Below are positions 17,874-27,263 of a DNA stretch of 64,000 bases, one piece after another. The translations under genes were made by a program, and so were the position numbers. The notes beneath the pieces are model-generated. The model was not told where the DNA came from. It saw only the letters and a program-made list of their open reading frames with translations, and searched no databases. How positions within the stretch are numbered: the stretch's first letter is position 1; every line of letters starts with the position of its first letter. The DNA comes from Bacteriovoracia bacterium (lineage in GTDB: Bacteria > Bdellovibrionota > Bacteriovoracia > Bacteriovoracales > Bacteriovoracaceae). Location of the stretch: the NCBI GenBank assembly GCA_030431635.1, contig JAUIIL010000003.1:124001-188000 (forward strand), read 5' to 3'.

Positions 17874-17901
17874 AAAAGCCTGGTTGTTGCCAGGCTTTTT
17901 T
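17874..17901. terminator. Bidirectional terminator between ssb and the exported-protein gene
   Basis: A 10-bp perfect stem AAAAGCCTGG/CCAGGCTTTT with a TTGTTG loop, T-rich on the plus side and A-rich on the other, so it can stop transcription from both convergent genes. It touches the stop codon of the minus-strand gene. Confidence 0.85.
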
Positions 17902-18613
17902 ATTGAGGATCGATAAGAGTCATTTTTCCCCCATCTAAATCAACAAGAACATTTCCTGTATGGGGGATAAGTGTAATATTATCACCCAAAGTCGGATGAT
18001 TAATTTGCATTCTAAAACTTGGGACAATGACATCTGTTTTTCTATAGCTCTGGTAGTTAACGTTTGAATTATAAAAAAGCTCGACATTTTCTGGACCATA
18101 TTTTTCTTTAGCTCTTTTATGAATATTAAATAAATATTCGGAGTAAATCTTTTGAAACTTAATGGCCAAATTCTCTGGAAAGACACCGCTTCTAATAACA
18201 CCATCAAGGGTCAAGCCTTTAAGTGGTTCATAAAAAACAAGGGTCTGGTGAGAAGATTTAATCTCTTTTATGATTTTAACTGGATCATCTTCTTGAGTGA
18301 GTTCTGAGAAAACTTGGAGCCCTCTACGATCTCGTCTGAGATCGTTCATATGTGAGTATCGTTTGATGTGAACTTGTTCTTGCGCACTTCTCCAGGAATA
18401 AACAGGAGAGGCGATAAGTTTTAGCTCTCCAGATTGATAAGAAAAAAAGTTTTTAATCTCCTGAGGCCAGTTTCCATTTAAATCGATGTGCTGGTTGGGA
18501 GTAAGCTTTCTTAAATATGGTAGATACTCATTAAAGTGAGAAACACATTTTTCTGAAGGAAAAAGCGGTAGAGAAAAAAAAACAAAAAGAAAGCAGAGTT
18601 TAAAAACTTGCAT
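17900..18613 (-). CDS. Exported protein with kinase-like C-terminal motif
   Basis: About 237 residues from the ATG at 18611-18613, which begins a good signal peptide (QVFKLCFLFVFFSLPLFPSE). The longer upstream frame lies inside the helicase gene and is rejected. A hinge-like FYEPLKG is followed at the C-terminus by HTGNVLVDLDGGKMTLIDP. This resembles the Asn and Asp of phosphotransferase catalytic loops (as in APH or Kdo-kinase folds), but the catalytic Asp five residues before the Asn is replaced. If related, it is probably an inactive or divergent kinase fold outside the cytoplasm. It overlaps the helicase gene by 14 bases. Confidence 0.55.
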   Translation of the reverse strand: MQVFKLCFLFVFFSLPLFPSEKCVSHFNEYLPYLRKLTPNQHIDLNGNWPQEIKNFFSYQSGELKLIASPVYSWRSAQEQVHIKRYSHMNDLRRDRRGLQVFSELTQEDDPVKIIKEIKSSHQTLVFYEPLKGLTLDGVIRSGVFPENLAIKFQKIYSEYLFNIHKRAKEKYGPENVELFYNSNVNYQSYRKTDVIVPSFRMQINHPTLGDNITLIPHTGNVLVDLDGGKMTLIDPQ

Positions 18614-20132
18614 GCTCTGAGTAACTTGGTCTTCTTTTTCTACGACTAAATTGAGAAGAAGAGTTGCCTCCTCGAGAAGAGCTGGCTCCTCTATGAGAGT
18701 TACCTCCTCGAGAACTAGATCTTTCACCATTTCTTCTTGGGCGTGAGCGCTTGCGAGGATCCCTTCTGTAGTCTCTTTCCTCGTTCTCCTCGGGAGCTTC
18801 AAGACTTCCTAAATCATCAATTTGTCTTAATGATTTGTTGAATACCCAAGAAAAGAAGAGTTTTAAAACTTCTTCTTGGTCCATATCGGAAAAACTCTCT
18901 TTAAAAGAATTAAAACTTTCATCAATTCTAAAACCATCTCCTTTACCTTGAATCGCTTCTTTAAGAGGTAGCATTTTTTCCATCTCATTTTTCACTTTTG
19001 TGATCTTTATTTGAGAAGCACTTGGAAGAGCAAGAGGAGTAATTTCAGATTGAGCAGTGTAGGATAATCTTTTAAGAGTTCTTTTTTCAAAAGGAGTGAT
19101 AAAAGTAATTGCTGTTCCCTTTGAACCTGCTCGCGCAGTTCGGCCAATTCGGTGAACATAGGACTCATGTTGTCTAGGAATTCCAATGTTAATAACATGA
19201 GTGATATCATTGATATCGATACCTCTGGCAGCAACATCAGTACAAGTGAGTATTTGCACTTTTCTTTGTTTGAAAGCATTAAGAGCTAAGTCTCTTTGGT
19301 ATTGGCTTAAGTCTCCGTGTAAAGAGGCGACAGCAATACCATGCTCTCCAAGCTTATCTGCTAACTCTTGTGTTTCTCTTTTTGTTTCGCAGAAAGCAAT
19401 TCCATAAAAATCAGCTTCACATTGTAGAATCCTGATAAGAGCTTGGTGGAAGTTTTTTCTTTTAACAACACAAAATCTCTGATCTATATTTTCGTTACTG
19501 ACACTTTTCTTTTTGGTTTTTAAAATCTTGGGAGAATGAAAGTTATTTTCAATCAGTGCCTGGATTGAATCAGGCATGGTCGCAGAAAACATCCACGTCT
19601 TTTTTTCTGAATGGAGTGATTTGATAATAGTTTCAACATCCTCTAAAAAGCCCATATTGAGCATTTCATCGGCTTCATCAATAATAAGATATTGAACATG
19701 AGAGAGCTTTAAAACACTCTTTTCAATAAGATCAATCGTTCTTCCTGGCGTACCAACAATAATTTGGGGTCTTTTTCTCTTGATTTGAGAAATCTGCTTA
19801 TCGTATGAAACCCCTCCATAAATAGTTGCAATTTTAAGAGGTAAGTTCTTTCCAAATTTTTCTAGCTCTTGGCTTACTTGAGAAGCCAGTTCTCTTGTTG
19901 GAGTTAAGATAAAAGCTTGAACAACTGGAGAGTTAAAATCAATTCTTTGAAGAAGTGGTAAACCAAAAGCAGCTGTTTTTCCTGTTCCTGTTTGGGCCTG
20001 GGCCACAAAGTCTTTCTCGTGGTCTATGAGAAAAGGGATAGTCTTTTCTTGTATTTCAGTAGGGTTTCTGTAACCCATCTCGTGTATCGCTTCAATTATC
20101 GCAGGATCGATCCCAAGCTCTTCAAATGTCAT
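18600..20132 (-). CDS. DEAD-box ATP-dependent RNA helicase
   Basis: A 510-residue DEAD-box helicase with every core motif: Q motif NPTEIQEKTIP, Walker A AQTGTGKT (about residues 45-53), PTRELA, DEAD (near 150), SAT, and HRIGRTARAGSKG in the second RecA-like domain. After residue about 370 there is a linker, and the last 60 residues form an Arg/Ser/Gly-rich tail with RGG-like repeats, which usually binds RNA. It unwinds RNA in ribosome assembly or decay (DeaD/CsdA group). The DNA of the RGG tail also encodes the first codons of the next gene. Confidence 0.95.
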   Translation of the reverse strand: MTFEELGIDPAIIEAIHEMGYRNPTEIQEKTIPFLIDHEKDFVAQAQTGTGKTAAFGLPLLQRIDFNSPVVQAFILTPTRELASQVSQELEKFGKNLPLKIATIYGGVSYDKQISQIKRKRPQIIVGTPGRTIDLIEKSVLKLSHVQYLIIDEADEMLNMGFLEDVETIIKSLHSEKKTWMFSATMPDSIQALIENNFHSPKILKTKKKSVSNENIDQRFCVVKRKNFHQALIRILQCEADFYGIAFCETKRETQELADKLGEHGIAVASLHGDLSQYQRDLALNAFKQRKVQILTCTDVAARGIDINDITHVINIGIPRQHESYVHRIGRTARAGSKGTAITFITPFEKRTLKRLSYTAQSEITPLALPSASQIKITKVKNEMEKMLPLKEAIQGKGDGFRIDESFNSFKESFSDMDQEEVLKLFFSWVFNKSLRQIDDLGSLEAPEENEERDYRRDPRKRSRPRRNGERSSSRGGNSHRGASSSRGGNSSSQFSRRKRRPSYSEHASF

Positions 20133-20230
20133 TTCCGCTCCGTTATTTTGGGAATTTAGTGTACTCTTCTATCAGATAAAATGCTGCATTGCGCTTTTTA
20201 AATGGAATATTGTAAGATTTACCTCATAAT

Positions 20231-20260
20231 AAAAAAACCCGGTTTTAAGCCGGGTTTTTT
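20231..20260. terminator. Intrinsic terminator downstream of the lipoprotein gene
   Basis: An 11-bp stem, AAAAAACCCGG/CCGGGTTTTTT with a seven-base loop, T-rich on both strands in the direction of exit. It lies between the minus-strand lipoprotein gene and the helicase gene. Confidence 0.85.
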
Positions 20261-20281
20261 TATGATTTGTTTGTGAAATAT

Positions 20282-20752
20282 TTACTTAACAACGTGCTCT
20301 ACAGAGAAAACGGCTTTCTCTCCATTTCTTGAAATTGTGAAATTATCCGAAGTCAGTTTAAAACCTTCTGCAGTTTTTTCCCATTGAACATTTCCTTTAA
20401 TGGTCACGTTTGAGTTTGAACTTGAAACTGTTTCAGGAATAACGACGCTACCTTGGTTAGAGCGAATAGTATCTCTAGCGATTTGGGAAAACTGAGATAG
20501 ACTTGGCTTAAGATCAAAAGTATAAACTTCCCCAGTATTTAAGTCTTCAGTGTTAAGCTCAATAGTGGCACCGTCAAATTCAATATCAGCGATGTAGTCA
20601 ATTTTTATTTTACTAGCTTCATCTGCATATCTAGTTGAGCTTGCATCCCCAGTACTGGCTGAAGAAGTAGCAGTCGTTGAGTCAGAAGAAGAACTTCCTC
20701 CTCCACAAGAGACAAGTAGAGTTAATGTCAAAAGAGCAGCCAAGTAATTCAT
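20282..20752 (-). CDS. Lipoprotein of unknown function
   Basis: A 156-residue protein with a type II signal peptide: the lipobox LVSC places the lipidated Cys near residue 16. It is followed by a Gly/Ser/Thr-rich linker (about 17-40) and a domain of about 110 residues that looks beta-rich. A CGGAGGAAA ribosome-binding site precedes the ATG. It sits alone between its own terminator and a divergent ABC-F gene. No family recognised. Confidence 0.75.
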   Translation of the reverse strand: MNYLAALLTLTLLVSCGGGSSSSDSTTATSSASTGDASSTRYADEASKIKIDYIADIEFDGATIELNTEDLNTGEVYTFDLKPSLSQFSQIARDTIRSNQGSVVIPETVSSSNSNVTIKGNVQWEKTAEGFKLTSDNFTISRNGEKAVFSVEHVVK

Positions 20753-20891
20753 ATCGTTTCCTCCGGAAAAAGATTAGTGATTTTTTGTTCTATCCATTCG
20801 CACGCCGAGAATATATGATGCTAACTTTGCATGGCAATAAATGTTTATTTGAATGAATATTTTACAAATAGACGCTTGATTTTTATTGAAT

Positions 20892-20900
20892 TGCTATAAT
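20892..20900 (+). promoter_or_regulatory. Extended -10 promoter for the ABC-F gene
   Basis: TGC-TATAAT matches the extended -10 form (TGnTATAAT) exactly and stands 25 bases before the ATG. No good -35 box lies at 17 bases, which is acceptable for extended -10 promoters. Confidence 0.5.
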
Positions 20901-20924
20901 AAACAGTCTTAGTAAAGGGTATTT

Positions 20925-22538
20925 ATGTTAAATATTTCAAATCTTAAAAAAACTCAGAGTGGGGAAGTTTTATTCTCAGGAGCGACTTTTCAGATTAATC
21001 CAGGGGAAAAAGTTGGGTTAGTAGGACCTAATGGAGCTGGGAAATCAACGATATTTAGAATCATTACAGGTGAAATTTCGGCTGACGAAGGGCAGGTAAG
21101 TCTTCCTTCAAAAACAAGAATGGCTTATTTTTCACAAAATGTTGGAGAGATGAAAGGCAAGAGCGCCCTGAAAGAAGTCGTTGAAGGGGATGAAAAAATA
21201 AAAATCCTTGCTGCTCAACTTAGAGAGTGTGAAGAGAAGTTGGCTGATTATGAAAGTTTATCAGAAGAAGAAATGAATGATGTGATGATGAAGATGGGAG
21301 AGTTGCAAAGCGATTTTGAAAGTCGTGGAGGATACGATCTCGATAGTCGTGCAGCAGAAATACTCACTGGTCTTGGTATCATGCCAGAAGATCATGGAAA
21401 AGATAGCGGACTTTTTAGTGGTGGATGGAAGATGAGAATCGCACTGGCCAAAGTTCTTGTGATTAAGCCGGATTTAATACTTATGGATGAACCGACCAAC
21501 TACCTTGATTTAGAAACGATTCTTTGGTTAGAAAAATGGCTGCAAGATTATGAGGGCGCTATCTTTATGACAACTCACGATCGTGATTTTATGAATAATA
21601 TTTGTAAAAAGACGATAGAGATTTCAAATAGAAAAGTAACCACCTATAGTGGAAATTATGATTTTTATGAAAAAGAAAGAGAGGTAAGACTTCAGCAACT
21701 TAAAGCTGAGCATTCAAGGCAACAAGATATGTTGGCAAAAGAAGAAGAGTTCATTGCAAAATTTAAAGCGAGAGCTTCTCATGCTGCTCAAGTTCAATCT
21801 CGAGTGAAAAAGTTAGAGAAAATTGATCGCATTGAGCTTCCTCCTGAGGAAGAGAGTATTCAATTTGAGTTCTCTACTCCTGAAAGAGGAGGAGATGATG
21901 TGATTTCTCTTAAAGGCTTAACAAAAGCTTGGGGAGAGAACATTGTTTTTGAAAATTTAAGCGCACTTATTAAACGTTTGGATAAAATCGCAGTTGTTGG
22001 AGTGAACGGAGCTGGGAAATCAACCCTTCTTAAAGTTATCTGTGAACAAACAGAGCCTACGGCTGGGAGTGTTCACATTGGTCCAAGTATTAAAATGGGA
22101 TATTTTAGTCAATACTCCTTGGAAGTGCTTGATGGAGAAAAAACTGTTTTTGAAGAAATGAGAAGTCAGTTAAAAGAAGCCAGTGACGGTTATATTAGAA
22201 ACCTTTTGGCTGCATTTCTCTTCAAGGGAAATGATGTTGATAAAAAAGTTAAATACCTATCAGGTGGAGAGAAAAGCCGGCTTATTTTGGCCAATCTTCT
22301 CTCTCAAAAAAATAATCTTCTTATTTTGGATGAACCCACTAACCACTTAGATATCAAATCAAGAGAAGTTCTTTTAGAAGCGTTGAAAAAATTTGAAGGA
22401 ACATTGTTATTTGTCAGCCACGATAGACATTTTCTTCATAGCTTATCTGAAAAAGTTTACGAAGTTGATAAGGGAAAAATTGAAGTTTATCCAGGAAACT
22501 ACAAATATTATTTAGAAAAAAAGAATCTAACTGTTTGA
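20925..22538 (+). CDS. ABC-F family ATPase
   Basis: A 537-residue soluble protein with two ABC domains and no membrane segment. The first Walker A is GPNGAGKS (about residues 33-40) with signature LFSGGWKMR and a DEPTNYLD Walker B. The second is GVNGAGKST with signature LSGGEKSR and DEPTNHLD. Between them lies the charged P-site tRNA interaction motif linker (about 240-310). ABC-F proteins act on the ribosome as translation factors or antibiotic protection factors; the subgroup cannot be settled by eye. An AAAGGG sequence and an extended -10 promoter lie upstream. Confidence 0.93.
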   Translation: MLNISNLKKTQSGEVLFSGATFQINPGEKVGLVGPNGAGKSTIFRIITGEISADEGQVSLPSKTRMAYFSQNVGEMKGKSALKEVVEGDEKIKILAAQLRECEEKLADYESLSEEEMNDVMMKMGELQSDFESRGGYDLDSRAAEILTGLGIMPEDHGKDSGLFSGGWKMRIALAKVLVIKPDLILMDEPTNYLDLETILWLEKWLQDYEGAIFMTTHDRDFMNNICKKTIEISNRKVTTYSGNYDFYEKEREVRLQQLKAEHSRQQDMLAKEEEFIAKFKARASHAAQVQSRVKKLEKIDRIELPPEEESIQFEFSTPERGGDDVISLKGLTKAWGENIVFENLSALIKRLDKIAVVGVNGAGKSTLLKVICEQTEPTAGSVHIGPSIKMGYFSQYSLEVLDGEKTVFEEMRSQLKEASDGYIRNLLAAFLFKGNDVDKKVKYLSGGEKSRLILANLLSQKNNLLILDEPTNHLDIKSREVLLEALKKFEGTLLFVSHDRHFLHSLSEKVYEVDKGKIEVYPGNYKYYLEKKNLTV

Positions 22539-22597
22539 AACTTAATGAAAAAATAGACTTATTTGAATGAAGAGGCATACCGATAAGTTTAGTTGGT

Positions 22598-23761
22598 ATG
22601 GGAGCTAAGAGAAATCAAATCTATTTTTCAGTAAGTTTTGACCTGTTGTCAGTGAATGAGAAACTGCAGTTCGATCTTTACATAAACTCATCAACAAATA
22701 GCACTGCTCATTTTGTTAGAATTCTTCCCAAAGGGGAGTTACTGACTCAAAAAGATCTGAGTTCTTTTAAAAGAAAGTATAATCAACTTTATATTTCAGA
22801 ATCTCAAAGAAAAAACTATATGGATTCTTTAATGAAAAATCCTCATTTTGATAAGGTTGAAAAAACGGACGTTGTAAAAAAAGCTGCTATTGAGTATTTA
22901 GATAAAATTTTTGAGAGTGAACACGAATTCACAACGGAGGTTCTTGTACAAACTGTCGAAGGATGTAGAGACGTTGTTGAGAATATGATTGATGTGGTTG
23001 AGGATTATAAACTTGATGGACTCCAAAAATTAATTGGAAGTTTGAGTTTTCATGATTTCTATACTTATGATCATTCAATCAATGTTTCTATGTATTGTAT
23101 TGCTATATTTAAATTACTCCATCCTCATGCAAGCAAAAAACAAATGATAAGTGCTGGTTTGGGAGGTCTTTTACACGATTTAGGAAAAATAAAAGTTCCA
23201 ACTGAAATTCTCAATAACCCCGGCAAATTAACTGATGAGCAGTTTTCTATTATTAAACAGCATCCAGATTTTGGCTTGGCCCTAATTAATCAAGGAGAGG
23301 TTGAGCTTTCCTCTGAAATAGACTTGGAAAGTATTAAAAGAGTTGTTTATGAGCATCATGAAAATTGGAATGGAACAGGTTATCCAAAAGGTTTGAAAGA
23401 AGAAGAAATTAGTGAGCATTCAAGGATTTGTGCCATTGCTGATTTCTTTGATGCCATTACAACGAAGAGATCATACGCTGATGTTCTTGGTATTGATGAA
23501 GCGATTAAAGTGATGGAGAAGACAAGAGGAACAAAGCTAGACCCTAAAATGTTTGATATATTTGCGTCTCAGTTTAAAAAACAAATAACGAAAACTCCTT
23601 TTCCTTTTCAAATGAAAGAAGACTTCGATTCAGAAAAACCTTATAAAGAATTTCCCCTTGAAGAAATTAAAGATTCAATGGATGTAAGCTTTCGAGATAA
23701 AAATAACAAAGAGCGCTCTTCAAAGGTTAATCTTTTTGGTGGAAAGAAAAAAGCAAGCTAG
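22598..23761 (+). CDS. HD-GYP cyclic-di-GMP phosphodiesterase
   Basis: A 387-residue protein with an N-terminal region of about 140 residues of uncertain type and an HD-GYP domain. The key motifs are HDLGKIKVP (His193-Asp194), a second HHENWNGTGYPKG segment (about 252-264, containing the GYP), and DFFDAITTKRSY. All metal-ligand positions I can check are kept, so it is probably active on cyclic-di-GMP. Such enzymes set motility and lifestyle switches in Bdellovibrio-like bacteria. It follows the ABC-F gene after about 60 bases and shares a CTAG with the convergent aminotransferase gene. Confidence 0.9.
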   Translation: MGAKRNQIYFSVSFDLLSVNEKLQFDLYINSSTNSTAHFVRILPKGELLTQKDLSSFKRKYNQLYISESQRKNYMDSLMKNPHFDKVEKTDVVKKAAIEYLDKIFESEHEFTTEVLVQTVEGCRDVVENMIDVVEDYKLDGLQKLIGSLSFHDFYTYDHSINVSMYCIAIFKLLHPHASKKQMISAGLGGLLHDLGKIKVPTEILNNPGKLTDEQFSIIKQHPDFGLALINQGEVELSSEIDLESIKRVVYEHHENWNGTGYPKGLKEEEISEHSRICAIADFFDAITTKRSYADVLGIDEAIKVMEKTRGTKLDPKMFDIFASQFKKQITKTPFPFQMKEDFDSEKPYKEFPLEEIKDSMDVSFRDKNNKERSSKVNLFGGKKKAS

Positions 23762-24897
23762 AGATCGAGTGTGTCGATAAGAGTATTAACTTGCTCGATG
23801 GTATTAAAGAAGTGAAATGAAAGCCGTATATTTCCCTGTCTCACACTCACATCAATAAGATTGTGCTTTAATTCTCGTTCGAGTTTAACTGAATCAATAT
23901 TATTACTTTTAATACATATAATATTGCCCATATGTGTTTCAGGAGTTATCAGTTCATATTTTTTTCGAGGGAAGTTCTCTAAAAAATGGTCTCTTAACCC
24001 GGCGTTAAATTCTTGGATGGTTTCAAGGCCAATATAGTCAATAAGGTCAAGGCTTGCTTCAAGGCAAGCGTTCACCAGCATATTAGGCGCTTGTCCTCTA
24101 TCAAATTTCCGGGCTCCAGGAAGAGTCTTTGTGGTGTAATCAAGAAGGTTATAAACGTTCTTAGAATTAATTGATGCAATCCAATTACCCACTCTATGTT
24201 TAATCAGTTTTTGCGCTCTGGGGCTAAAATAACCAAAAGCGCTCCCGTAAGGACCTAGTAACCACTTGTAACAAGAGCAGGAAAGCACGTCGATATAAGA
24301 GAGTTCTTCTTCACTGATGGCCATTCCACCTAGGGATTGTGTTGCATCGACAACAAATAAAATCCCTCTTTCTTGCATGAGTTTTCCGATCTCTTTGAGA
24401 TCAATTTTTTTCCCTGTATCAAAAGTCACATGAGAGATATTGAAAACTTTTGTGTTAGAGGGAAGGTTTTTTTCCAGCCACTGGGCAGTTGGAAGAGCAT
24501 GTTCAAGAGTATGAACTTCAATCCCTCTATTTTCTTTGGCCAACAACCAAGGAAGTGCATCAGAGGGATAGTCTCCTTTCATGAAAGCTGCGGCCCCATT
24601 AGAACCAAAGTCAAAACCATTAGCAACGATACTGATAATGTCTGAGCTTGAGCTCTGAAGAGCAATATTATTGGGATTTGTTTTAATAAGTTTGGCCAAG
24701 GACTTTCTGATTTTATCAGGGATACCCATCCAGGCATTGTAAGCGTAGAAAGAAGGATCGAGTTCCTTAAACATTGCATTGGCGACTTTTTGTTTGGCAA
24801 TGTAGGGACTTGGCCCAAAATAAGCAGAGTTAAAATAAAGCGTATCAATATGTGAGAACTCTTTTCGAATCCTTTCTTGAACTTCCCCTGTCATCAT
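23758..24897 (-). CDS. Class V aminotransferase (cysteine desulfurase-like fold)
   Basis: A 379-residue PLP enzyme. It shows YFNSAYFGPSP at the N-terminus, the cofactor Asp in FVVDATQSLGG (Asp184) and the Schiff-base Lys in SCYKWLLGPYG (Lys211), followed by a small C-terminal domain. The family includes cysteine desulfurases, kynureninase-like and isopenicillin-epimerase-like enzymes. I see no obvious desulfurase active-site Cys, so substrate is open. It lies 12 bases downstream of secG on the same strand and may belong to the glycolytic transcript. Confidence 0.85.
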   Translation of the reverse strand: MMTGEVQERIRKEFSHIDTLYFNSAYFGPSPYIAKQKVANAMFKELDPSFYAYNAWMGIPDKIRKSLAKLIKTNPNNIALQSSSSDIISIVANGFDFGSNGAAAFMKGDYPSDALPWLLAKENRGIEVHTLEHALPTAQWLEKNLPSNTKVFNISHVTFDTGKKIDLKEIGKLMQERGILFVVDATQSLGGMAISEEELSYIDVLSCSCYKWLLGPYGSAFGYFSPRAQKLIKHRVGNWIASINSKNVYNLLDYTTKTLPGARKFDRGQAPNMLVNACLEASLDLIDYIGLETIQEFNAGLRDHFLENFPRKKYELITPETHMGNIICIKSNNIDSVKLERELKHNLIDVSVRQGNIRLSFHFFNTIEQVNTLIDTLDL

Positions 24898-24909
24898 AAA
24901 GAAACTCGT

Positions 24910-25293
24910 TTAGTTTTTAGTTGGTTCTTTGTTTTCTGGAGAGGTCTCTTCTTTTTGAGCATTTGCATTTTCTGAAGCTTGCTGAGCTTCTTGGTTTTGA
25001 GCATCACTATTTAAAATAGGAGCGGCAGGAGCTTCGTTGTCAAAAAGAGATTCTTGAGATTTATTCGAAGTAATAGTTGTGAGAACAATTGAGTTGGCCA
25101 TGAAGGCAATAGCTAAAAAAGTCGTTAGTTTGGTAAAAAAGTTTCCTTTTCCTCCTGTTGAGAAAACGGCTTGAGATGCTCCTGAACCTCCCATAACTGC
25201 TCCCACTTCTGCTCCTTTTCCAAATTGGATAAGAACAACAACAGTAAGAAGTATACAAATAATAACGTGTAAAATAATAAGTCCGGTTACCAT
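24910..25293 (-). CDS. secG: Protein translocase subunit SecG
   Basis: A 127-residue protein with two membrane segments (about 1-23 and 50-72) and the conserved loop GSGASQAVFSTGGKGNF between them, which is diagnostic for SecG. It is part of the SecYEG channel. The C-terminal 50 residues form a Glu/Gln/Asn-rich tail longer than in E. coli. Location immediately after tpiA is common in bacteria. Confidence 0.93.
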   Translation of the reverse strand: MVTGLIILHVIICILLTVVVLIQFGKGAEVGAVMGGSGASQAVFSTGGKGNFFTKLTTFLAIAFMANSIVLTTITSNKSQESLFDNEAPAAPILNSDAQNQEAQQASENANAQKEETSPENKEPTKN

Positions 25294-25338
25294 AATTTAT
25301 TCCTTTCAAACATTTCTATCAAAATATTGACCAGATGC

Positions 25339-26073
25339 CTAGTGAGTTTTAGACGCAACTTGGCACAATACAATAAAGTCTTGGGCCTTAAGGCTTGCCC
25401 CACCAACAAGTGCACCATCGATATCATCTTGTAGAAGTAAGCTTTCAATATTATTGGGCTTTACACTTCCGCCATAAAGAAGGGGAACTTCTTGCGAGAA
25501 AATTTCCTTAAGATAATGACGGATTTGTTGATGAACTTCTTGGGCCTGTTCAGGTGTGGCACTTTTTCCTGTTCCTATGGCCCAAACAGGTTCATAAGCA
25601 ACAATGAGCTGAGCTCCCTCTGGGATAATAATCTCATTTAAGCCTTCAAAGATTTGTTTTTTTATAATACCAAAGGTCTGGTCTTGCTCTCTTTGCTCAA
25701 GAGTTTCACCTACACAATAAATAACATCCAATTTGGCTTTAAAAGCGGCCTGAATTTTTTGATTGAGCTCTTTATTATCTTCATTAAAATAAGCTCTTCT
25801 TTCAGAGTGCCCTATAATAGTGAATGAAGCTCCAATGTTTTTTATCGCTGCAGGTGAGAGCTCTCCAGTGTAAGCCCCGCTCAAGTAGCGAGACGTATTT
25901 TGAGCTCCAATTTTAAGAGATTTTGTTTTGGATACCATGGGAGAAATATGAACAGATTGAGGAGCTATCCAACTTTGGCAATCAAAACCCCCAGCTTCTT
26001 CAACGGAGTTGATAAAATCCTCAACTTGAGCGAGGTCTTGATTCATTTTCCAGTTCCCTACAATGTATTTCAT
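25339..26073 (-). CDS. tpiA: Triosephosphate isomerase
   Basis: A 244-residue TIM-barrel enzyme with GNWKMN (Lys9), the catalytic His in IGHSERR, the catalytic Glu in AYEPVWAIGTG and the phosphate-binding GGS and GALVGGASL loops. It interconverts dihydroxyacetone phosphate and glyceraldehyde 3-phosphate. It overlaps pgk by four bases (ATGA) and forms the operon gap-pgk-tpiA-secG. Confidence 0.97.
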   Translation of the reverse strand: MKYIVGNWKMNQDLAQVEDFINSVEEAGGFDCQSWIAPQSVHISPMVSKTKSLKIGAQNTSRYLSGAYTGELSPAAIKNIGASFTIIGHSERRAYFNEDNKELNQKIQAAFKAKLDVIYCVGETLEQREQDQTFGIIKKQIFEGLNEIIIPEGAQLIVAYEPVWAIGTGKSATPEQAQEVHQQIRHYLKEIFSQEVPLLYGGSVKPNNIESLLLQDDIDGALVGGASLKAQDFIVLCQVASKTH

Positions 26074-27263
26074 AAATCAACTCCAAACTTTAAGGCTTGT
26101 ACTCCAGGCAATTGGCCTTTTTCTATATATTCTAGAGAAGCCCCGCCTCCTGTGGAAACATGAGAAAACTTTTCTGCCGTACCTGATTTTTTGACAGCGC
26201 TAACAGAATCTCCTCCTCCTACGAGTGAAAAAGCAGTTGTGTTCGCAATCACTTGGGCAAGCTTCATTGTACCTTCAGCAAACTGCTCTTTTTCGAATAA
26301 ACCCATAGGTCCATTCCACAAAATTGTTTTAGAAACTTGAAGTATTTGAGAATATTTCTCAATAGATTTTGGACCAATATCAAGACCCATGAAACCATCG
26401 GCTATTTCAATTGATTCGCTTAATTGAGCTTTTCCATCAAGAGACTCTGAAATGACGTGGTCCAAAGGGAGAACTATTTTTTTGCCTTTATCATTTTTAA
26501 GCAAGTTCTTTGCAAGCTCAACATCTTCATTACTACAAAGAGACTTTCCAACTTGATGGGATTGAGATTTTAAAAAAGGGTAGGCCATCGCTCCTCCGAT
26601 GAGAAGATGGTCTACACTTATAAGAAGTTTCTCAATCGTTTTAATCTTATCACTGACTTTTGCTCCCCCAACAATAGCGGCAAAAGGCTTTTGAGGTTTG
26701 TTAAGAATTTTATCAAGGGCTTCAATTTCTTTTTTCATGAGAAAGCCAGCGTAGGCTTTTTTAGGGAAAAACTTATGAATAGCATGTACTGATGCGTGTT
26801 TTCTGTGAGCTGCTCCGAAGGCATCATTGACATAAATATCTGCGTAGGTCGAGAGCTTTTGGGCAAAAACTAAGTCATTACTCTCTTCACCTTTATGAAA
26901 ACGTAAATTTTCAAGTAAAACAATCTTTGCTTTCTTTAGTTCAAGGTAAGGCTTAACTCCAGCATCAACGGCTGCTTCAGCCAGAACAACTTCTGTATTT
27001 AATTTTTCAGCCAAGTATTGCGCCACAGGTTCAAGGGAGTACTCTTTTTTTACTTCACCTTTTGGGCGTCCTAGATGGCTCATGAGAATGAGTTGTTCAC
27101 ATCCGTTTTCTAAAATATAGCGAATCGTAGGCAGTGCTAAATCAACTCGACTTGAATCTGAAATAGTTCTTGGGTTTTCTTTGGTAAGAGGAGTATTAAA
27201 ATCAAACCGAGCTAGTACCTTCTTCTTTTCAAAATTCGCATCATTGATGTATTGAATGGCCAT
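26070..27263 (-). CDS. pgk: Phosphoglycerate kinase
   Basis: A 397-residue monomeric kinase of the usual length. It has RFDFNTPL at the N-terminus, LMSHLGRPKGE, LLENLRFHKGEE and the C-terminal nucleotide-binding GGGDSVSA and STGGGASLE blocks. It makes ATP from 1,3-bisphosphoglycerate. Its ATG shares a base with the gap stop (TAATG) and its end overlaps tpiA by four bases. Confidence 0.97.
   Translation of the reverse strand: MAIQYINDANFEKKKVLARFDFNTPLTKENPRTISDSSRVDLALPTIRYILENGCEQLILMSHLGRPKGEVKKEYSLEPVAQYLAEKLNTEVVLAEAAVDAGVKPYLELKKAKIVLLENLRFHKGEESNDLVFAQKLSTYADIYVNDAFGAAHRKHASVHAIHKFFPKKAYAGFLMKKEIEALDKILNKPQKPFAAIVGGAKVSDKIKTIEKLLISVDHLLIGGAMAYPFLKSQSHQVGKSLCSNEDVELAKNLLKNDKGKKIVLPLDHVISESLDGKAQLSESIEIADGFMGLDIGPKSIEKYSQILQVSKTILWNGPMGLFEKEQFAEGTMKLAQVIANTTAFSLVGGGDSVSAVKKSGTAEKFSHVSTGGGASLEYIEKGQLPGVQALKFGVDL

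Noticed and set aside
18614-18802. N-terminal extension of the exported kinase-like protein, back to 18802
   Set aside because: The extension lies wholly inside the helicase gene's Arg/Ser/Gly-tail codons, is low complexity and lacks a ribosome-binding site. The ATG at 18613 starts directly at a good signal peptide.
22570-22597. Sigma-28 promoter in front of the HD-GYP gene, from ACCGATAA
   Set aside because: The -10 part fits but there is no TAAA-type -35 box at the right distance.
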